The notes below the pieces were generated by a model. That model saw only the letters and a program-made list of their open reading frames with translations, did not search any database and was not told the DNA's origin. A program made the translations under genes and the position numbers. Shown piece by piece: positions 15,886 to 23,405 of a stretch of 44,869 nt of DNA. How positions within the stretch are numbered: position 1 is the stretch's first letter; each line of letters starts with the position of its first letter. Source of the stretch: a bacterium (GTDB taxonomy: Bacteria > Patescibacteriota > Patescibacteriia > 2-01-FULL-39-33); contig JAKQDP010000068.1 in NCBI GenBank assembly GCA_029558735.1, forward strand, positions 1-44,869. The letters run 5' to 3'.

Positions 15886-16086
15886 TTATTTTTTCACTTG
15901 TTTGGTTTTTACCGCTAAAACCGTCAAAATCCTGGCAATAGCCTTTTTAATCACTCTAATTTCCCGAATATTTTTCAGCTGTTTCTGAGCGGCTTTAAAT
16001 TTCAAGTCATCCAGTTTCTTGCGATAATCGCCCAACAACTGGTTTAATTCATTAATGTCTTTATTGTTAATTTCGTTAATATTCAT
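15886..16086 (-). CDS. rpmC: Ribosomal protein uL29
   Basis: A 66-residue two-helix protein near the polypeptide exit tunnel, next to uL23, where SRP and trigger factor dock. The signature LNQLLGDYRKKLDDLKFKAA and the following KQLKNIREIRVIKKAIARIL match L29. It lies between rplP (6 bp) and rpsQ (4 bp). Confidence 0.95.
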   Translation of the reverse strand: MNINEINNKDINELNQLLGDYRKKLDDLKFKAAQKQLKNIREIRVIKKAIARILTVLAVKTKQVKK

Positions 16087-16092
16087 AACTGA

Positions 16093-16500
16093 TTATTTTT
16101 TAGCAATAAATTTAGCTTTAACCGGCAGTTTATAAGCCGCCAATCCCATCGCCTCTTTGGCCTGCTGTTCCGTGATACCGTCCATTTCAAACATAATCAT
16201 CCCCGGTCTGACCACAGCAATATAGTGCTCTGGCACGCCCTTGCCACCACCCATCGTAACTTGAGTGCCCTTACTGGTAATCGGCCGATGCGGAAAAATT
16301 CTAATCCAAATTTTGCCGCCCCGTTTGGTGTATCGGGTCATTACTCGCCTAGCCGCCTCAATTTGCCTGGCCTCAATCCAGCCACCGGTAATCGCTTTCA
16401 AACCAAAGCTGCCAAAAGCAATCGTATTGCTGGTGGTCGCTTGGCCTTTAGTTTGAGGCCGATGATGTTTGCGATGTTTTAATTTCTTTGGTGCTAACAT
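16093..16500 (-). CDS. rplP: Ribosomal protein uL16
   Basis: A large-subunit protein at the A-site tRNA and 5S region, 135 residues. Family segments are [53 protein letters not shown] and the [20 protein letters not shown] loop. It follows rpsC by 2 bp and precedes rpmC in the standard S10 order. Confidence 0.97.
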   Translation of the reverse strand: MLAPKKLKHRKHHRPQTKGQATTSNTIAFGSFGLKAITGGWIEARQIEAARRVMTRYTKRGGKIWIRIFPHRPITSKGTQVTMGGGKGVPEHYIAVVRPGMIMFEMDGITEQQAKEAMGLAAYKLPVKAKFIAKK

Positions 16501-16502
16501 AA

Positions 16503-17183
16503 TTATTTCTTGTTGCTGTTAGTTTCTTGATTAAAGACTTCACCTTTATAAATCCAAACTTTCACGCCGATTTTACCATAAATAGTCTGGGCGGCGGCGC
16601 GACTGTAATCAATATCAGCTCTTAAGGTATGCAAAGGAATTTTGCCGCTGGCAAACATTTCCGTCCGGGCAATTTCCGCTCCGTTCAAGCGGCCGGCCAC
16701 AGAAATTTTCACGCCCTGAGCGCCAGCTTTTTCAACTCGACCCATGGCTTGCTTCACCGCTCGCCGAAAAGGAATTCTTTTTTCCAAATCAGCAATCACC
16801 TGCTGCATGACCACGGTAGCGTCCAAATTGGGCTTTTCAATTTCCAGAATATTCAAATTGATATTTTTAATTCCTTTTTTTCGACTAAACCCGTCTTTCA
16901 AAAACTTATTCTGAATTTCCTTTTTTAAATCTTCAGCGCCTTGACCGCCCCGACCAATAATCAAACCGGGCTTGGCGCAATGCATATTCACTGTCAATTG
17001 ATTGGCTGATCGCTCAATATCAACATTGGACACGCCGACGTTTCTGAATTTATTTAAAATAAATTTCCTAATTCTGACATCTTGCCTCAATAGTTCCGGA
17101 AAATCTTTATCATTAAACCACCGGGAATCCCAGGTTTTGTTAACTTTTAGACGAAATGATTTTGGATGGACTTTTTGACCCAT
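16503..17183 (-). CDS. rpsC: Ribosomal protein uS3
   Basis: A small-subunit protein at the mRNA entry tunnel with helicase-related function, 226 residues. It starts with [20 protein letters not shown]. The KH domain contains [19 protein letters not shown], and the C-terminal domain includes [20 protein letters not shown] and the final [12 protein letters not shown]. It lies between rplV (12 bp) and rplP (2 bp). Confidence 0.97.
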   Translation of the reverse strand: MGQKVHPKSFRLKVNKTWDSRWFNDKDFPELLRQDVRIRKFILNKFRNVGVSNVDIERSANQLTVNMHCAKPGLIIGRGGQGAEDLKKEIQNKFLKDGFSRKKGIKNINLNILEIEKPNLDATVVMQQVIADLEKRIPFRRAVKQAMGRVEKAGAQGVKISVAGRLNGAEIARTEMFASGKIPLHTLRADIDYSRAAAQTIYGKIGVKVWIYKGEVFNQETNSNKK

Positions 17184-17195
17184 AATTATTCTTAA

Positions 17196-17735
17196 TTACT
17201 TTTGACCGGATCGACGGTTGAAAATTTTATTGGTAAATCCTTTTTGTTGTTGCCGTTTAACTTTTTGACGGCCATCGCCAGCTAAATGATCTTCTGACTT
17301 CTCCTCCCGATCCAAATCTTTCAATTCTTCCAGATCATTTACCTTGATTATGTCGGCTTGTTTCTTGGCTGGCTGATTGGCTTTGGTGATCAGCACAGTC
17401 GGTACTCTTTCTCCCAAAACAATGGCAATATGAGACGACCGTTTCCGCAACATCGTCGCTCGGCCGAAGGCTCGAGGCCGCCAACGTTTCAGAGTCGGAC
17501 CATCATCAATCGTCAATTCTTTGACAAACAGATTGTCCCGCTTCAGTTGATGGTTTTGCTCCGCATTGCTAATAGCCGATTTTAACAATTTAACCAAAGG
17601 CAAGCTGGCCGCTCTTTTATTAAATTCCAGCTGGACTAAAGCCTCCTCGACGTCCAATCCTCTAATGACATCTGCCACTAATCTAACCTTGCGAGGAGAC
17701 ATCCTGATAAATTTTGCCTTGGCACTAACTTCCAT
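17196..17735 (-). CDS. rplV: Ribosomal protein uL22 with long C-terminal extension
   Basis: uL22 lines the exit tunnel with its beta-hairpin. The canonical domain spans about residues 1-115: AKFIRMSPRKVRLVADVIRG at the start and the hairpin segment GPTLKRWRPRAFGRATMLRK. Bacterial L22 usually ends near residue 110-120. Here about 60 more charged residues follow, an acidic block (LEELKDLDREEKSEDH) and then a basic glutamine/lysine-rich tail. The role of the tail is unknown. The gene lies between rpsS and rpsC. Confidence 0.95.
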   Translation of the reverse strand: MEVSAKAKFIRMSPRKVRLVADVIRGLDVEEALVQLEFNKRAASLPLVKLLKSAISNAEQNHQLKRDNLFVKELTIDDGPTLKRWRPRAFGRATMLRKRSSHIAIVLGERVPTVLITKANQPAKKQADIIKVNDLEELKDLDREEKSEDHLAGDGRQKVKRQQQKGFTNKIFNRRSGQK

Positions 17736-17765
17736 ATTGATTAATTAATTGCTTTTTTATTAAAA

Positions 17766-18053
17766 TTATTTTTTGCTTTGTTCAATTGTCTTTTGAATTT
17801 TACCGCCATGCTTGACAAACTTCCGAGTCGGAGAAAATTCACCCAATTTATGGCCGACCATATTTTCCACCACAAATACCGGCAAATGATCTTTACCATT
17901 ATGAACCCCAAAAGTAAATCCAACCATTTCCGGAGTAATGACACAATCGCGCGACCAAGTTTTGATGATTGTCTTGTCGCCCTTTTTTAGATTGGTCACT
18001 TTTTTCATCAACTTCTCATCAATATAGGGACCTTTTTTAATACTTCTAGCCAT
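17766..18053 (-). CDS. rpsS: Ribosomal protein uS19
   Basis: A 95-residue small-subunit head protein. Signatures are [39 protein letters not shown] and the conserved [18 protein letters not shown], equivalent to the usual GHKLGEFAPTRTFRGH motif. It lies between rplB and rplV in the S10 order, 30 bp before the rplV start. Confidence 0.97.
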   Translation of the reverse strand: MARSIKKGPYIDEKLMKKVTNLKKGDKTIIKTWSRDCVITPEMVGFTFGVHNGKDHLPVFVVENMVGHKLGEFSPTRKFVKHGGKIQKTIEQSKK

Positions 18054-18087
18054 ATTTTAATATTTTAATTCTACCAAATTTTATTAC

Positions 18088-18933
18088 TTATTTTCTTTTT
18101 TTACTGCTCCGACGTTTAATAATAAATTTATCCGACTGTTTGCCCTGCTTTCTGGTTTTTACACCCAACGCCTTCTTGCCCCAGGGCGTCTTTGGACTTT
18201 TCATACCAATCGGATTACTGCCTTCGCCACCACCGTGAGGATGATCAACCGGATTCATTGCTTTGCCCCGAACTGTCGGCCTAATTCCCTTGTGGCGCAT
18301 TCGGCCGGCTTTGCCCCAACGAATATTCTTATAATCAGCATTACTGGCCGAACCAATGGTGGCTAAACAATCCTCCGCCACCAACCGAACTTCGCCCGAG
18401 GGCATCTTTAACTGGGCATGGCCATTGTCAATCGCCATTAAATAGATAGTATTGCCGGCACTCCTGGCTAATTGGCCGCCCTTGCCGGGAACTAACTCAA
18501 CATTATAAACAAACATTCCGGCCGGAATAAATTTTAAAGGCATCGCATTGCCCGGTTGAAAATCAACTGCCCGTTTGGCGCTAATAACCTCCCGGCCAAG
18601 CTGCAAATCAGCTGGAGCGACAATATATCTCTTTTCGCCATCAATATAATTAAGTAAAGCAATTCTGGTGTTCCGATTAGGATCATACTCCAGACTGGCC
18701 ACCTTGGCAGGAATATCAAATTTGTCACGACGATAATCAATTAGCCTAACCTTCCTCCGACTGCCGCCACCCTGATGACGAACGGTGATCTTACCTTGAT
18801 TGTTTCGGCCAGCCCGATTTTTCTTGGAAACCACTAATCGTTTTAAGGGCTTGACAGCGGTAATATCATCACTCGTCAAAACCGAAGTTTGACGTCTAGC
18901 GGGAGTGGTTGGTTTGTAAATTCTTATTGCCAT
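18088..18933 (-). CDS. rplB: Ribosomal protein uL2
   Basis: A large-subunit protein needed for peptidyl-transferase activity and subunit association, 281 residues. It has the N-terminal RIYKPTTPARRQTSV, the KNRAGRNNQGKITVRHQGGG stretch, and the hallmark VDHPHGGGEGSNPIGMKSPK containing the catalytically important conserved His. The C-terminus is basic (SDKFIIKRRSSKKRK). It lies between rplW and rpsS. Confidence 0.97.
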   Translation of the reverse strand: MAIRIYKPTTPARRQTSVLTSDDITAVKPLKRLVVSKKNRAGRNNQGKITVRHQGGGSRRKVRLIDYRRDKFDIPAKVASLEYDPNRNTRIALLNYIDGEKRYIVAPADLQLGREVISAKRAVDFQPGNAMPLKFIPAGMFVYNVELVPGKGGQLARSAGNTIYLMAIDNGHAQLKMPSGEVRLVAEDCLATIGSASNADYKNIRWGKAGRMRHKGIRPTVRGKAMNPVDHPHGGGEGSNPIGMKSPKTPWGKKALGVKTRKQGKQSDKFIIKRRSSKKRK

Positions 18934-18971
18934 ATTAACTTTACTAAATTAAAACTGTTTGACTGTTATGA

Positions 18972-19400
18972 TTAAACTCCTTCATGAACCTGAATAGTTT
19001 TCCCTGCTGGTAAAACAATAATCGCCTTTTTCCAATTTTTAGTTCGACCAGTGCTGCGGCCAAACCTGACAAACTTGCCGTCGTGATTAATGATTCGAAC
19101 TTTCAACGGCTTAACGCCATAACGAGACTCAAACGCTCTGGCGATTTCAATTTTATTGACCCGACCGCTCACCTCAAATACATACTGATTAAACTGATTT
19201 AAGACAGCGGCTTTCTCTGTAATAAGCGGCCGAATAAAAACACCCTGACTCTCACCCACCGGCCCAACTTTCTCGACCGGAGCGCTGGCTGGCGCCTCGG
19301 CTAGTGGGGTAGCCTGTTTTTTACTAGCCGATTTTGATTTCAAAACAGGTTGAGCGGGTGACTGGTCGTCTTTCTTTTTAAATTTATCAAAAATACTCAT
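18972..19400 (-). CDS. rplW: Ribosomal protein uL23 with N-terminal extension
   Basis: uL23 sits at the polypeptide exit and binds trigger factor and SRP. The conserved domain starts only near residue 54 (FIRPLITEKAAVLNQFNQYV) and continues with RAFESRYGVKPLKVRIINHD and GRTKNWKKAIIVLPAGKTIQ. In front of it are about 50 extra residues: a short basic helix MSIFDKFKKKDDQ and an Ala/Pro/Ser-rich linker. Normal bacterial L23 has about 95 residues, and this one 142. I kept ATG 19400 because it lies 9 bp after the rplD stop and the extension is in frame and low-complexity but open. Confidence 0.94.
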   Translation of the reverse strand: MSIFDKFKKKDDQSPAQPVLKSKSASKKQATPLAEAPASAPVEKVGPVGESQGVFIRPLITEKAAVLNQFNQYVFEVSGRVNKIEIARAFESRYGVKPLKVRIINHDGKFVRFGRSTGRTKNWKKAIIVLPAGKTIQVHEGV

Positions 19401-19409
19401 ACTATTTGC

Positions 19410-20090
19410 TTAACTTACTGTTTGTTTTTTAGAATCACTAAGCTTGCGGTAATGCTGATCAATTTTTTCCATTGCCTTTTCCGATGCTAACAATGCTTGG
19501 CTATTCAATAATTCAACACAATTAAGACTATCAGCCAGGACCACTCTAACATTATTTAAATTCATTGCTGCTTTGATCAATTGGCGGTCATTGGTATCCA
19601 AGATTAACAAGAATTTCTTTGTTTCCTTCAACGCTTCAATTTTATCCGCCACGGTCTTGAGCCAAGTAACTAAAGCTTTGGTTTTGCCGGAGCTGTTTTC
19701 CAATTTATCAAATACAATCAAACGACCATCCTCTACTTTGTCTGACAGGCACATAGCCAAAGCCGCTTGTTTCTGTTTCTTGTTAACAGCTTTTTTGAAA
19801 TTGCGTTCCTTAGTTGGACCAAAGGTGACACCGCCGCCAATCCATAATGGTGAACGAATTGAACCATGCCTAGCATTGCCGGTGCCTTTCTGCCGCCAAG
19901 GTTTTCTGCCGCCCCCCCTAACTTCGCTTCGGTCTTTGGCGTGAGCCAAAACCTGCCGACCATTAGCTTGTTGAGCGACAACCACCTGATGAATTACTTC
20001 AGTTTTGGGCGCGCGACCAAAAATCCTGGAACTGACCTTGATTTCCTTTATTGGTTCGGCCTGTTGATTGTAAACTTGAAGCTTAATCAT
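19410..20090 (-). CDS. rplD: Ribosomal protein uL4
   Basis: A large-subunit protein whose extended loop reaches the exit tunnel. It is also the autoregulator of the S10 operon in E. coli. The 226 residues include the loop SEVRGGGRKPWRQKGTGNAR followed by HGSIRSPLWIGGGVTFGP, and a C-terminal Rossmann-like part (FLLILDTNDRQLIKAAMNLN). It follows rplC by 2 bp. If L4 or L3 controls this operon, the structured leader between rpsJ and rplC is the likely site; that is inference. Confidence 0.96.
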   Translation of the reverse strand: MIKLQVYNQQAEPIKEIKVSSRIFGRAPKTEVIHQVVVAQQANGRQVLAHAKDRSEVRGGGRKPWRQKGTGNARHGSIRSPLWIGGGVTFGPTKERNFKKAVNKKQKQAALAMCLSDKVEDGRLIVFDKLENSSGKTKALVTWLKTVADKIEALKETKKFLLILDTNDRQLIKAAMNLNNVRVVLADSLNCVELLNSQALLASEKAMEKIDQHYRKLSDSKKQTVS

Positions 20091-20092
20091 AT

Positions 20093-20908
20093 TTAATTAG
20101 TCTCTGTTTTTATTTCCGATTGATTATTATTTTCCCCGGCCGACACTGGATTTTCTGATTCAGACGCTGAATTGCTTTTTTCATCACTATTGGGACCCGG
20201 TTCAACCGCTTGAGCATCTTCAATGACAGTTTCAGCCGGATCAGCTTTTAACGCTGAACCTTCCGGCTGATTAGTCGGCGCTTTAATAATCAACTCGCCC
20301 GGACCACTAATCAATAATAAACCGTTACGACCGCCCGGAACAGCGCCTTTAATATAAAGTATATTTTTTTCCTGATCAATAGCCACCACTTCCAAGCCAC
20401 TGACTGTAACTCGACTATTCCCCATTTGTCCGGGCATTCTTAAACCTTTAAACACTCGGGCCGGATCAGTCGAACCGATCGAACCGGGCATTCTTAATTG
20501 ATCTTTGTGACCATGGGTAGCCGGACTGCCATGAAAGCCGTGCCGCTTGACTACCCCCTGGAAACCTTTGCCCTTGGAAACTCCGGTTACTTTCACTTGA
20601 TCACCCTGATTAAAAATTTCAACCGTCAATATTGCGCCTCGCTTTAACTCACGAATTTCCTCCGCCGGCACTACAAATTCGCGAAGAGTCTTAATCGGAT
20701 TGAGGCCCTTAAGGTGACCACCTTGGGGTTTATTGATATGTTTTGCCCGACCAAAACCAACCTGAACGGCGCTATAGCCATCCTGATCTTGAGTTTTGAT
20801 TTGAGTGACCGTATTAGGTTCAACCAAAATTGCCGTAACCGGGACGACATTGCCGTCATCCTTGAAAATCTGGGTCATTGTTAATTTTTTTCCTAAAATA
20901 AATTTCAT
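20093..20908 (-). CDS. rplC: Ribosomal protein uL3 with acidic C-terminal tail
   Basis: An early assembly protein of the large subunit. The ribosomal domain ends near residue 205 and includes GVSKGKGFQGVVKRHGFHGS, GHKDQLRMPGSIGSTDPARV and the GQMGNSRVTVSGLEV motif with the Gln methylated in E. coli L3. About 60 extra residues follow, rich in Glu, Asn, Ser and Pro, acidic and probably disordered, which is unusual for a ribosomal protein. ATG 20908 follows a leader that ends in an intrinsic terminator hairpin only 16 nt upstream. Confidence 0.95.
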   Translation of the reverse strand: MKFILGKKLTMTQIFKDDGNVVPVTAILVEPNTVTQIKTQDQDGYSAVQVGFGRAKHINKPQGGHLKGLNPIKTLREFVVPAEEIRELKRGAILTVEIFNQGDQVKVTGVSKGKGFQGVVKRHGFHGSPATHGHKDQLRMPGSIGSTDPARVFKGLRMPGQMGNSRVTVSGLEVVAIDQEKNILYIKGAVPGGRNGLLLISGPGELIIKAPTNQPEGSALKADPAETVIEDAQAVEPGPNSDEKSNSASESENPVSAGENNNQSEIKTETN

Positions 20909-20923
20909 TGCTTTTAAATAAAC

Positions 20924-20955
20924 AAAAAATCTGGCTATATCTTAAAAACCAGATT
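20924..20955 (-). terminator. Terminator-like hairpin directly before rplC
   Basis: On the minus strand AATCTGG (20949-20955) and CCAGATT (20928-20934) form a perfect 7-bp stem with a 14-nt loop, followed by TTTTTT. It lies within an operon of essential genes, only 16 nt before the rplC start, so it can only be conditional. Confidence 0.75.
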
Positions 20956-21121
20956 AAGTTAACTGCCGACAAAACCGGCGGTTCAACTGTGCAATTTTTA
21001 AGATAATATTATTAAAATTATTCAATTCCTTATAAATCCAAGCCGCCAGTGGAGGTTTTCCTCATTAAGCTGCTAGTAGTTGCTTAGGATCTCTCTCCAT
21101 TATTGGTTTGAATTTTTTAAT

Positions 21122-21241
21122 TAGGAACCCAAGATAGAGGCGACAAATAAACTTAACCTTCCGCCTTACGAGCTTCAAACAAAGTTGTTGCTCACTAATC
21201 GGTTTCTTCCAATTAGAGTTGGCCGCTATCTTTGGTTCCTA
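21122..21241 (-). ncRNA. Multi-branched RNA domain, 5' part of the rplC leader
   Basis: TAGGAACC, AAGATAG and GGC on the 5' side pair with GCC, CTATCTT and GGTTCCTA on the 3' side, separated by two single mismatches, closing a 120-nt domain. Inside, CTAATTGG and CCGATTAG form an 8-bp hairpin with an AAGAAA loop, and an AACTT/AAGTT stem closes a third arm. It is not 5S rRNA: length is similar but the conserved loop sequences are absent. It is treated as a cis-regulatory domain. Confidence 0.6.
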
Positions 21242-21249
21242 ATTTTAAA

Positions 21250-21594
21250 TTACATTTTAATTTCCACATTCACTCCGGCCGGCAAATTCAAACTCATTAA
21301 AGCGTCAACGGTTTTGGGATCGGGATCAATAATATCCAAAAGCCGTTTATGGGTGCGCATTTCAAATTGCTCCCGACTGTCTTTATGAACAAAAGTAGAG
21401 CGGTTGACCGTGTACTTCTTCTTTTCTGTCGGCAAAGGAATCGGACCAGACACTTTGGCGCCGAAGCGCTGACAAGTCTCAATGATCTTTTTGGCGGAAG
21501 AATCAATAATCTTATGGTCATAAGCTTTGATCTTAATGCGAATCCGCTGATGAGTCTTGTCATTTTCTTGAATTGCAGTATTTTTGCTAGCCAT
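21250..21594 (-). CDS. rpsJ: Ribosomal protein uS10
   Basis: A small-subunit head protein that also serves as NusE in antitermination. The 114 residues start at ATG 21594 ([10 protein letters not shown]), chosen over a TTG at 21612. Family segments are [60 protein letters not shown] and the C-terminal [12 protein letters not shown]. It lies downstream of tuf after a hairpin, and upstream of the long rplC leader, so it is separated from the rest of the S10 cluster. Confidence 0.97.
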   Translation of the reverse strand: MASKNTAIQENDKTHQRIRIKIKAYDHKIIDSSAKKIIETCQRFGAKVSGPIPLPTEKKKYTVNRSTFVHKDSREQFEMRTHKRLLDIIDPDPKTVDALMSLNLPAGVNVEIKM

Positions 21595-21627
21595 TGATGT
21601 TTTAATTAACAAAGATTATTCCAGACA

Positions 21628-21664
21628 CGCAAGGATGAGCAGTGATTAATTGCTCATCCTTGTG
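21628..21664 (-). promoter_or_regulatory. Perfect 12-bp hairpin between tuf and rpsJ
   Basis: CAAGGATGAGCA (21651-21662 on the minus strand) pairs exactly with its complement at 21630-21641, with a 9-nt loop and one or two further pairs at the base. No T-run follows, so it is not a canonical intrinsic terminator. It may be a processing or RNA-stability element that separates the abundant tuf message from rpsJ. Confidence 0.6.
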
Positions 21665-21672
21665 GTCATATG

Positions 21673-22860
21673 TTATTTAATGATTTTAGTAACCAAACCA
21701 GCACCAACAGTATGACCGCCTTCACGAATGGCAAATTTCATCTTGTCTTCCATGGCAATCGGTTTACCCAATTTGATAGTCAAATTAACCGTATCGCCCG
21801 GCATAACCATTTCTGTTCCTTCCGGTAAATTAATTTCACCAGTCACATCAGTGGTCCGAATATAAAACTGCGGTTTGTAACCCTTAAAGAAGGGTTTGTG
21901 GCGTCCACCTTCTTCTTTGCTTAAAACATACACCTCAGCCTCAAATTCAGTGTGAGGAGTAATGCTACCCGGTTTGGCCAAAACTTGACCGCGTTCCACT
22001 TCATCCTTCTTGGTGCCGCGAAGCAAAACACCGGCATTATCACCCGCTCGGCCTTCATCCAAATTTTTATTAAACATTTCAATACCGGTAACAGTGGTTT
22101 TTTGTGTGTCCTTCAAGCCGACAATTTCCATTTCTTCATTCAGCTTGACTATTCCTCTTTCGATACGGCCGGTCACCACAGTGCCTCGACCCTCAATAGA
22201 AAAAATATCCTCAATCGGCATTAAGAATGGCTGATCAACTGACCGTTGCGGTTCGGGAATATATGTATCTAAGGCTTCGGCTAATTTCATAATCGCTTCA
22301 CCATACTCGCCGTTTGGATCTTCCAACGCTTTTAAGGCTGAACCGCGGATAACTGGAGTATTGTCGCCATCAAATTCATATTTCTTCAATAAATCTCGAA
22401 CCTCTTCTTCAACCAAATCAATCAAAGACGGATCATCAACTTGGTCCACTTTATTGATAAAAACAACAATCGAAGGCACACCCACCTGACCAGCCAATAA
22501 AATATGCTCTCTGGTTTGAGGCATTGGGCCGTCAGTTGCCGCCACCACCAAAATGGCACCATCCATCTGCGCTGCGCCAGTAATCATGTTTTTAATATAA
22601 TCAGCGTGACCGGGGCAGTCCACATGGGCATAGTGACGATTATCAGTTTCATACTCCACATGAGTGGTGGCAATAGTGATACCGCGCTCTTTTTCTTCTG
22701 GAGCGGCATCAATTTGATCCACTGATCGATCTTGGGCTTTTTTGCCCTTTGTCGCCAACACCTTTAAAATAGCCGCCGTTAAAGTGGTTTTGCCGTGGTC
22801 AACGTGGCCGATAGTGCCGACGTTGACATGGGGTTTACTTCTGTCAAATTGTTCAGCCAT
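21673..22860 (-). CDS. tuf: Elongation factor Tu
   Basis: The GTPase that delivers aminoacyl-tRNA to the ribosome, 395 residues, normal length. G1 is [10 protein letters not shown], the switch II motif is [20 protein letters not shown], and G4 is NKVD. Domains 2 and 3 are complete, from [13 protein letters not shown] through [15 protein letters not shown] to the C-terminal [15 protein letters not shown]. It has its own promoter (22964-22991), a structured leader and a clear AAGGA ribosome-binding site, in line with high expression. Located in the str cluster before rpsJ. Confidence 0.98.
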   Translation of the reverse strand: MAEQFDRSKPHVNVGTIGHVDHGKTTLTAAILKVLATKGKKAQDRSVDQIDAAPEEKERGITIATTHVEYETDNRHYAHVDCPGHADYIKNMITGAAQMDGAILVVAATDGPMPQTREHILLAGQVGVPSIVVFINKVDQVDDPSLIDLVEEEVRDLLKKYEFDGDNTPVIRGSALKALEDPNGEYGEAIMKLAEALDTYIPEPQRSVDQPFLMPIEDIFSIEGRGTVVTGRIERGIVKLNEEMEIVGLKDTQKTTVTGIEMFNKNLDEGRAGDNAGVLLRGTKKDEVERGQVLAKPGSITPHTEFEAEVYVLSKEEGGRHKPFFKGYKPQFYIRTTDVTGEINLPEGTEMVMPGDTVNLTIKLGKPIAMEDKMKFAIREGGHTVGAGLVTKIIK

Positions 22861-22875
22861 TGTTATTAATCCTTT

Positions 22876-22931
22876 TTAAGAGATCCCCTCATCGGTCTTA
22901 TTAAAGATAGGGTTTTAGCCAGATCTCTTAA
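22876..22931 (-). promoter_or_regulatory. Inverted repeat in the tuf 5' leader
   Basis: TTAAGAGATC (22922-22931) and GATCTCTTAA (22876-22885), read on the minus strand, are perfect 10-bp complements enclosing 36 nt. That interior has its own CCCT/AGGG and TCTT/AAGA pairings. The element lies between the tuf promoter and the AAAAAGGATTAATAACAATG initiation region, so it forms the 5' UTR structure of tuf. Confidence 0.6.
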
Positions 22932-22963
22932 CGCTTATTTATTTTTTATAAAATTGTTTAATT

Positions 22964-22991
22964 ATTATAACAGAAAATAATTAAAATTCAA
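22964..22991 (-). promoter_or_regulatory. Promoter of tuf
   Basis: TTGAAT (22986-22991) and a perfect TATAAT (22964-22969) are 16 bp apart, and TGT immediately before the -10 makes it an extended -10 promoter. Transcription would start near 22957, giving a leader of about 97 nt with the inverted repeat at 22876-22931. Confidence 0.7.
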
Positions 22992-23012
22992 GTCCGATTA
23001 ATCAAATTTAAA

Positions 23013-23348
23013 TTATTCTACTGGTTCAAAGTAATAACGGTCTTCGTCTTCGCCATTTTTTTGTAATAATTCCGGTCCATTAAACTCGCCTAAATCTTGA
23101 GAAAAATCATACTGATCAATGGAAATTCCCTGAATTTTCTGACTATCCTTCCAAATAGCGATTTCACGGTTTATTTTAGCCAATAATTCATCCTCTGTCA
23201 AGCCTTCTACTCCAGCTTTTCCCAAAATAAGCTGTTCATAATCAGAAATACCCATAATCACATAGGCTGAATCGCCAGTCTCGGTTAAAATAATCGCCCG
23301 GTCTCCGGTTTTTTTGATTAATTTAAGCACTCTTTCAATACTGGTCAT
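23013..23348 (-). CDS. Small Phd/YefM-antitoxin-like protein between fusA and tuf
   Basis: A 111-residue acidic cytosolic protein. Residues 1-41 (VLKLIKKTGDRAIILTETGD, then AYVIMGISDYEQLIL) resemble the Phd/YefM fold, a helix followed by strands ending in the SxxDYExL-type helix that prevent-host-death antitoxins share. No toxin gene is adjacent, because its neighbours are fusA (57 bp upstream) and tuf. The acidic C-terminus ends in EDEDRYYFEPVE. A 22-bp palindrome lies just upstream and could be its binding site. It may instead be a housekeeping regulator of the str operon. The fold is by resemblance only. Confidence 0.65.
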   Translation of the reverse strand: MTSIERVLKLIKKTGDRAIILTETGDSAYVIMGISDYEQLILGKAGVEGLTEDELLAKINREIAIWKDSQKIQGISIDQYDFSQDLGEFNGPELLQKNGEDEDRYYFEPVE

Positions 23349-23371
23349 AAATTTTGTTTAAACTTTAATTA

Positions 23372-23393
23372 TTTTGTTTAAATTTAAACAAAA
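23372..23393. promoter_or_regulatory. 22-bp perfect palindrome upstream of the Phd-like gene
   Basis: TTTTGTTTAAA followed by TTTAAACAAAA is a perfect palindrome located between the fusA stop and the Phd-like start. A further half-copy, ATTTTGTTTAAA, lies at 23351-23362, 20 bp (about two helical turns) away. Phd-family antitoxins bind palindromes at their own promoters, so this is a candidate operator. The AT-richness makes chance occurrence possible. Confidence 0.45.
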
Positions 23394-23405
23394 AACCAAA
23401 CAACC

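Larger units (their letters stand above)
20909..21249 (-). promoter_or_regulatory. 341-bp structured leader between rpsJ and rplC (candidate ribosomal-protein attenuator)
   Basis: No gene is seen here. In RNA order (high to low): a multi-branched domain closed by an 18-bp interrupted stem (21122-21241); a GAGG-AAAA-CCTC tetraloop hairpin (21052-21063); TTTTTAAGATA's complement, TATCTTAAAAA, at 20995-21005; a GCCG/CGGC hairpin near 20965-20985; and an intrinsic terminator (20924-20955). The terminator loop is perfectly complementary to the 20995-21005 segment, so two mutually exclusive or pseudoknotted folds are possible. The layout is that of an attenuator controlling rplC and the following ribosomal-protein genes. 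I cannot assign it to a named RNA family by eye. Confidence 0.7.

Noticed and set aside
21122-21241. Considered whether this 120-nt folded domain is a 5S rRNA gene
   Set aside because: The size and three-arm shape are suggestive, but the conserved 5S loop sequences are missing, the closing stem is much longer, and it is embedded in a ribosomal-protein operon.
23013-23348. A toxin-antitoxin module
   Set aside because: Only an antitoxin-like ORF is present; no toxin ORF of any usual family lies next to it, as fusA and tuf flank it directly.
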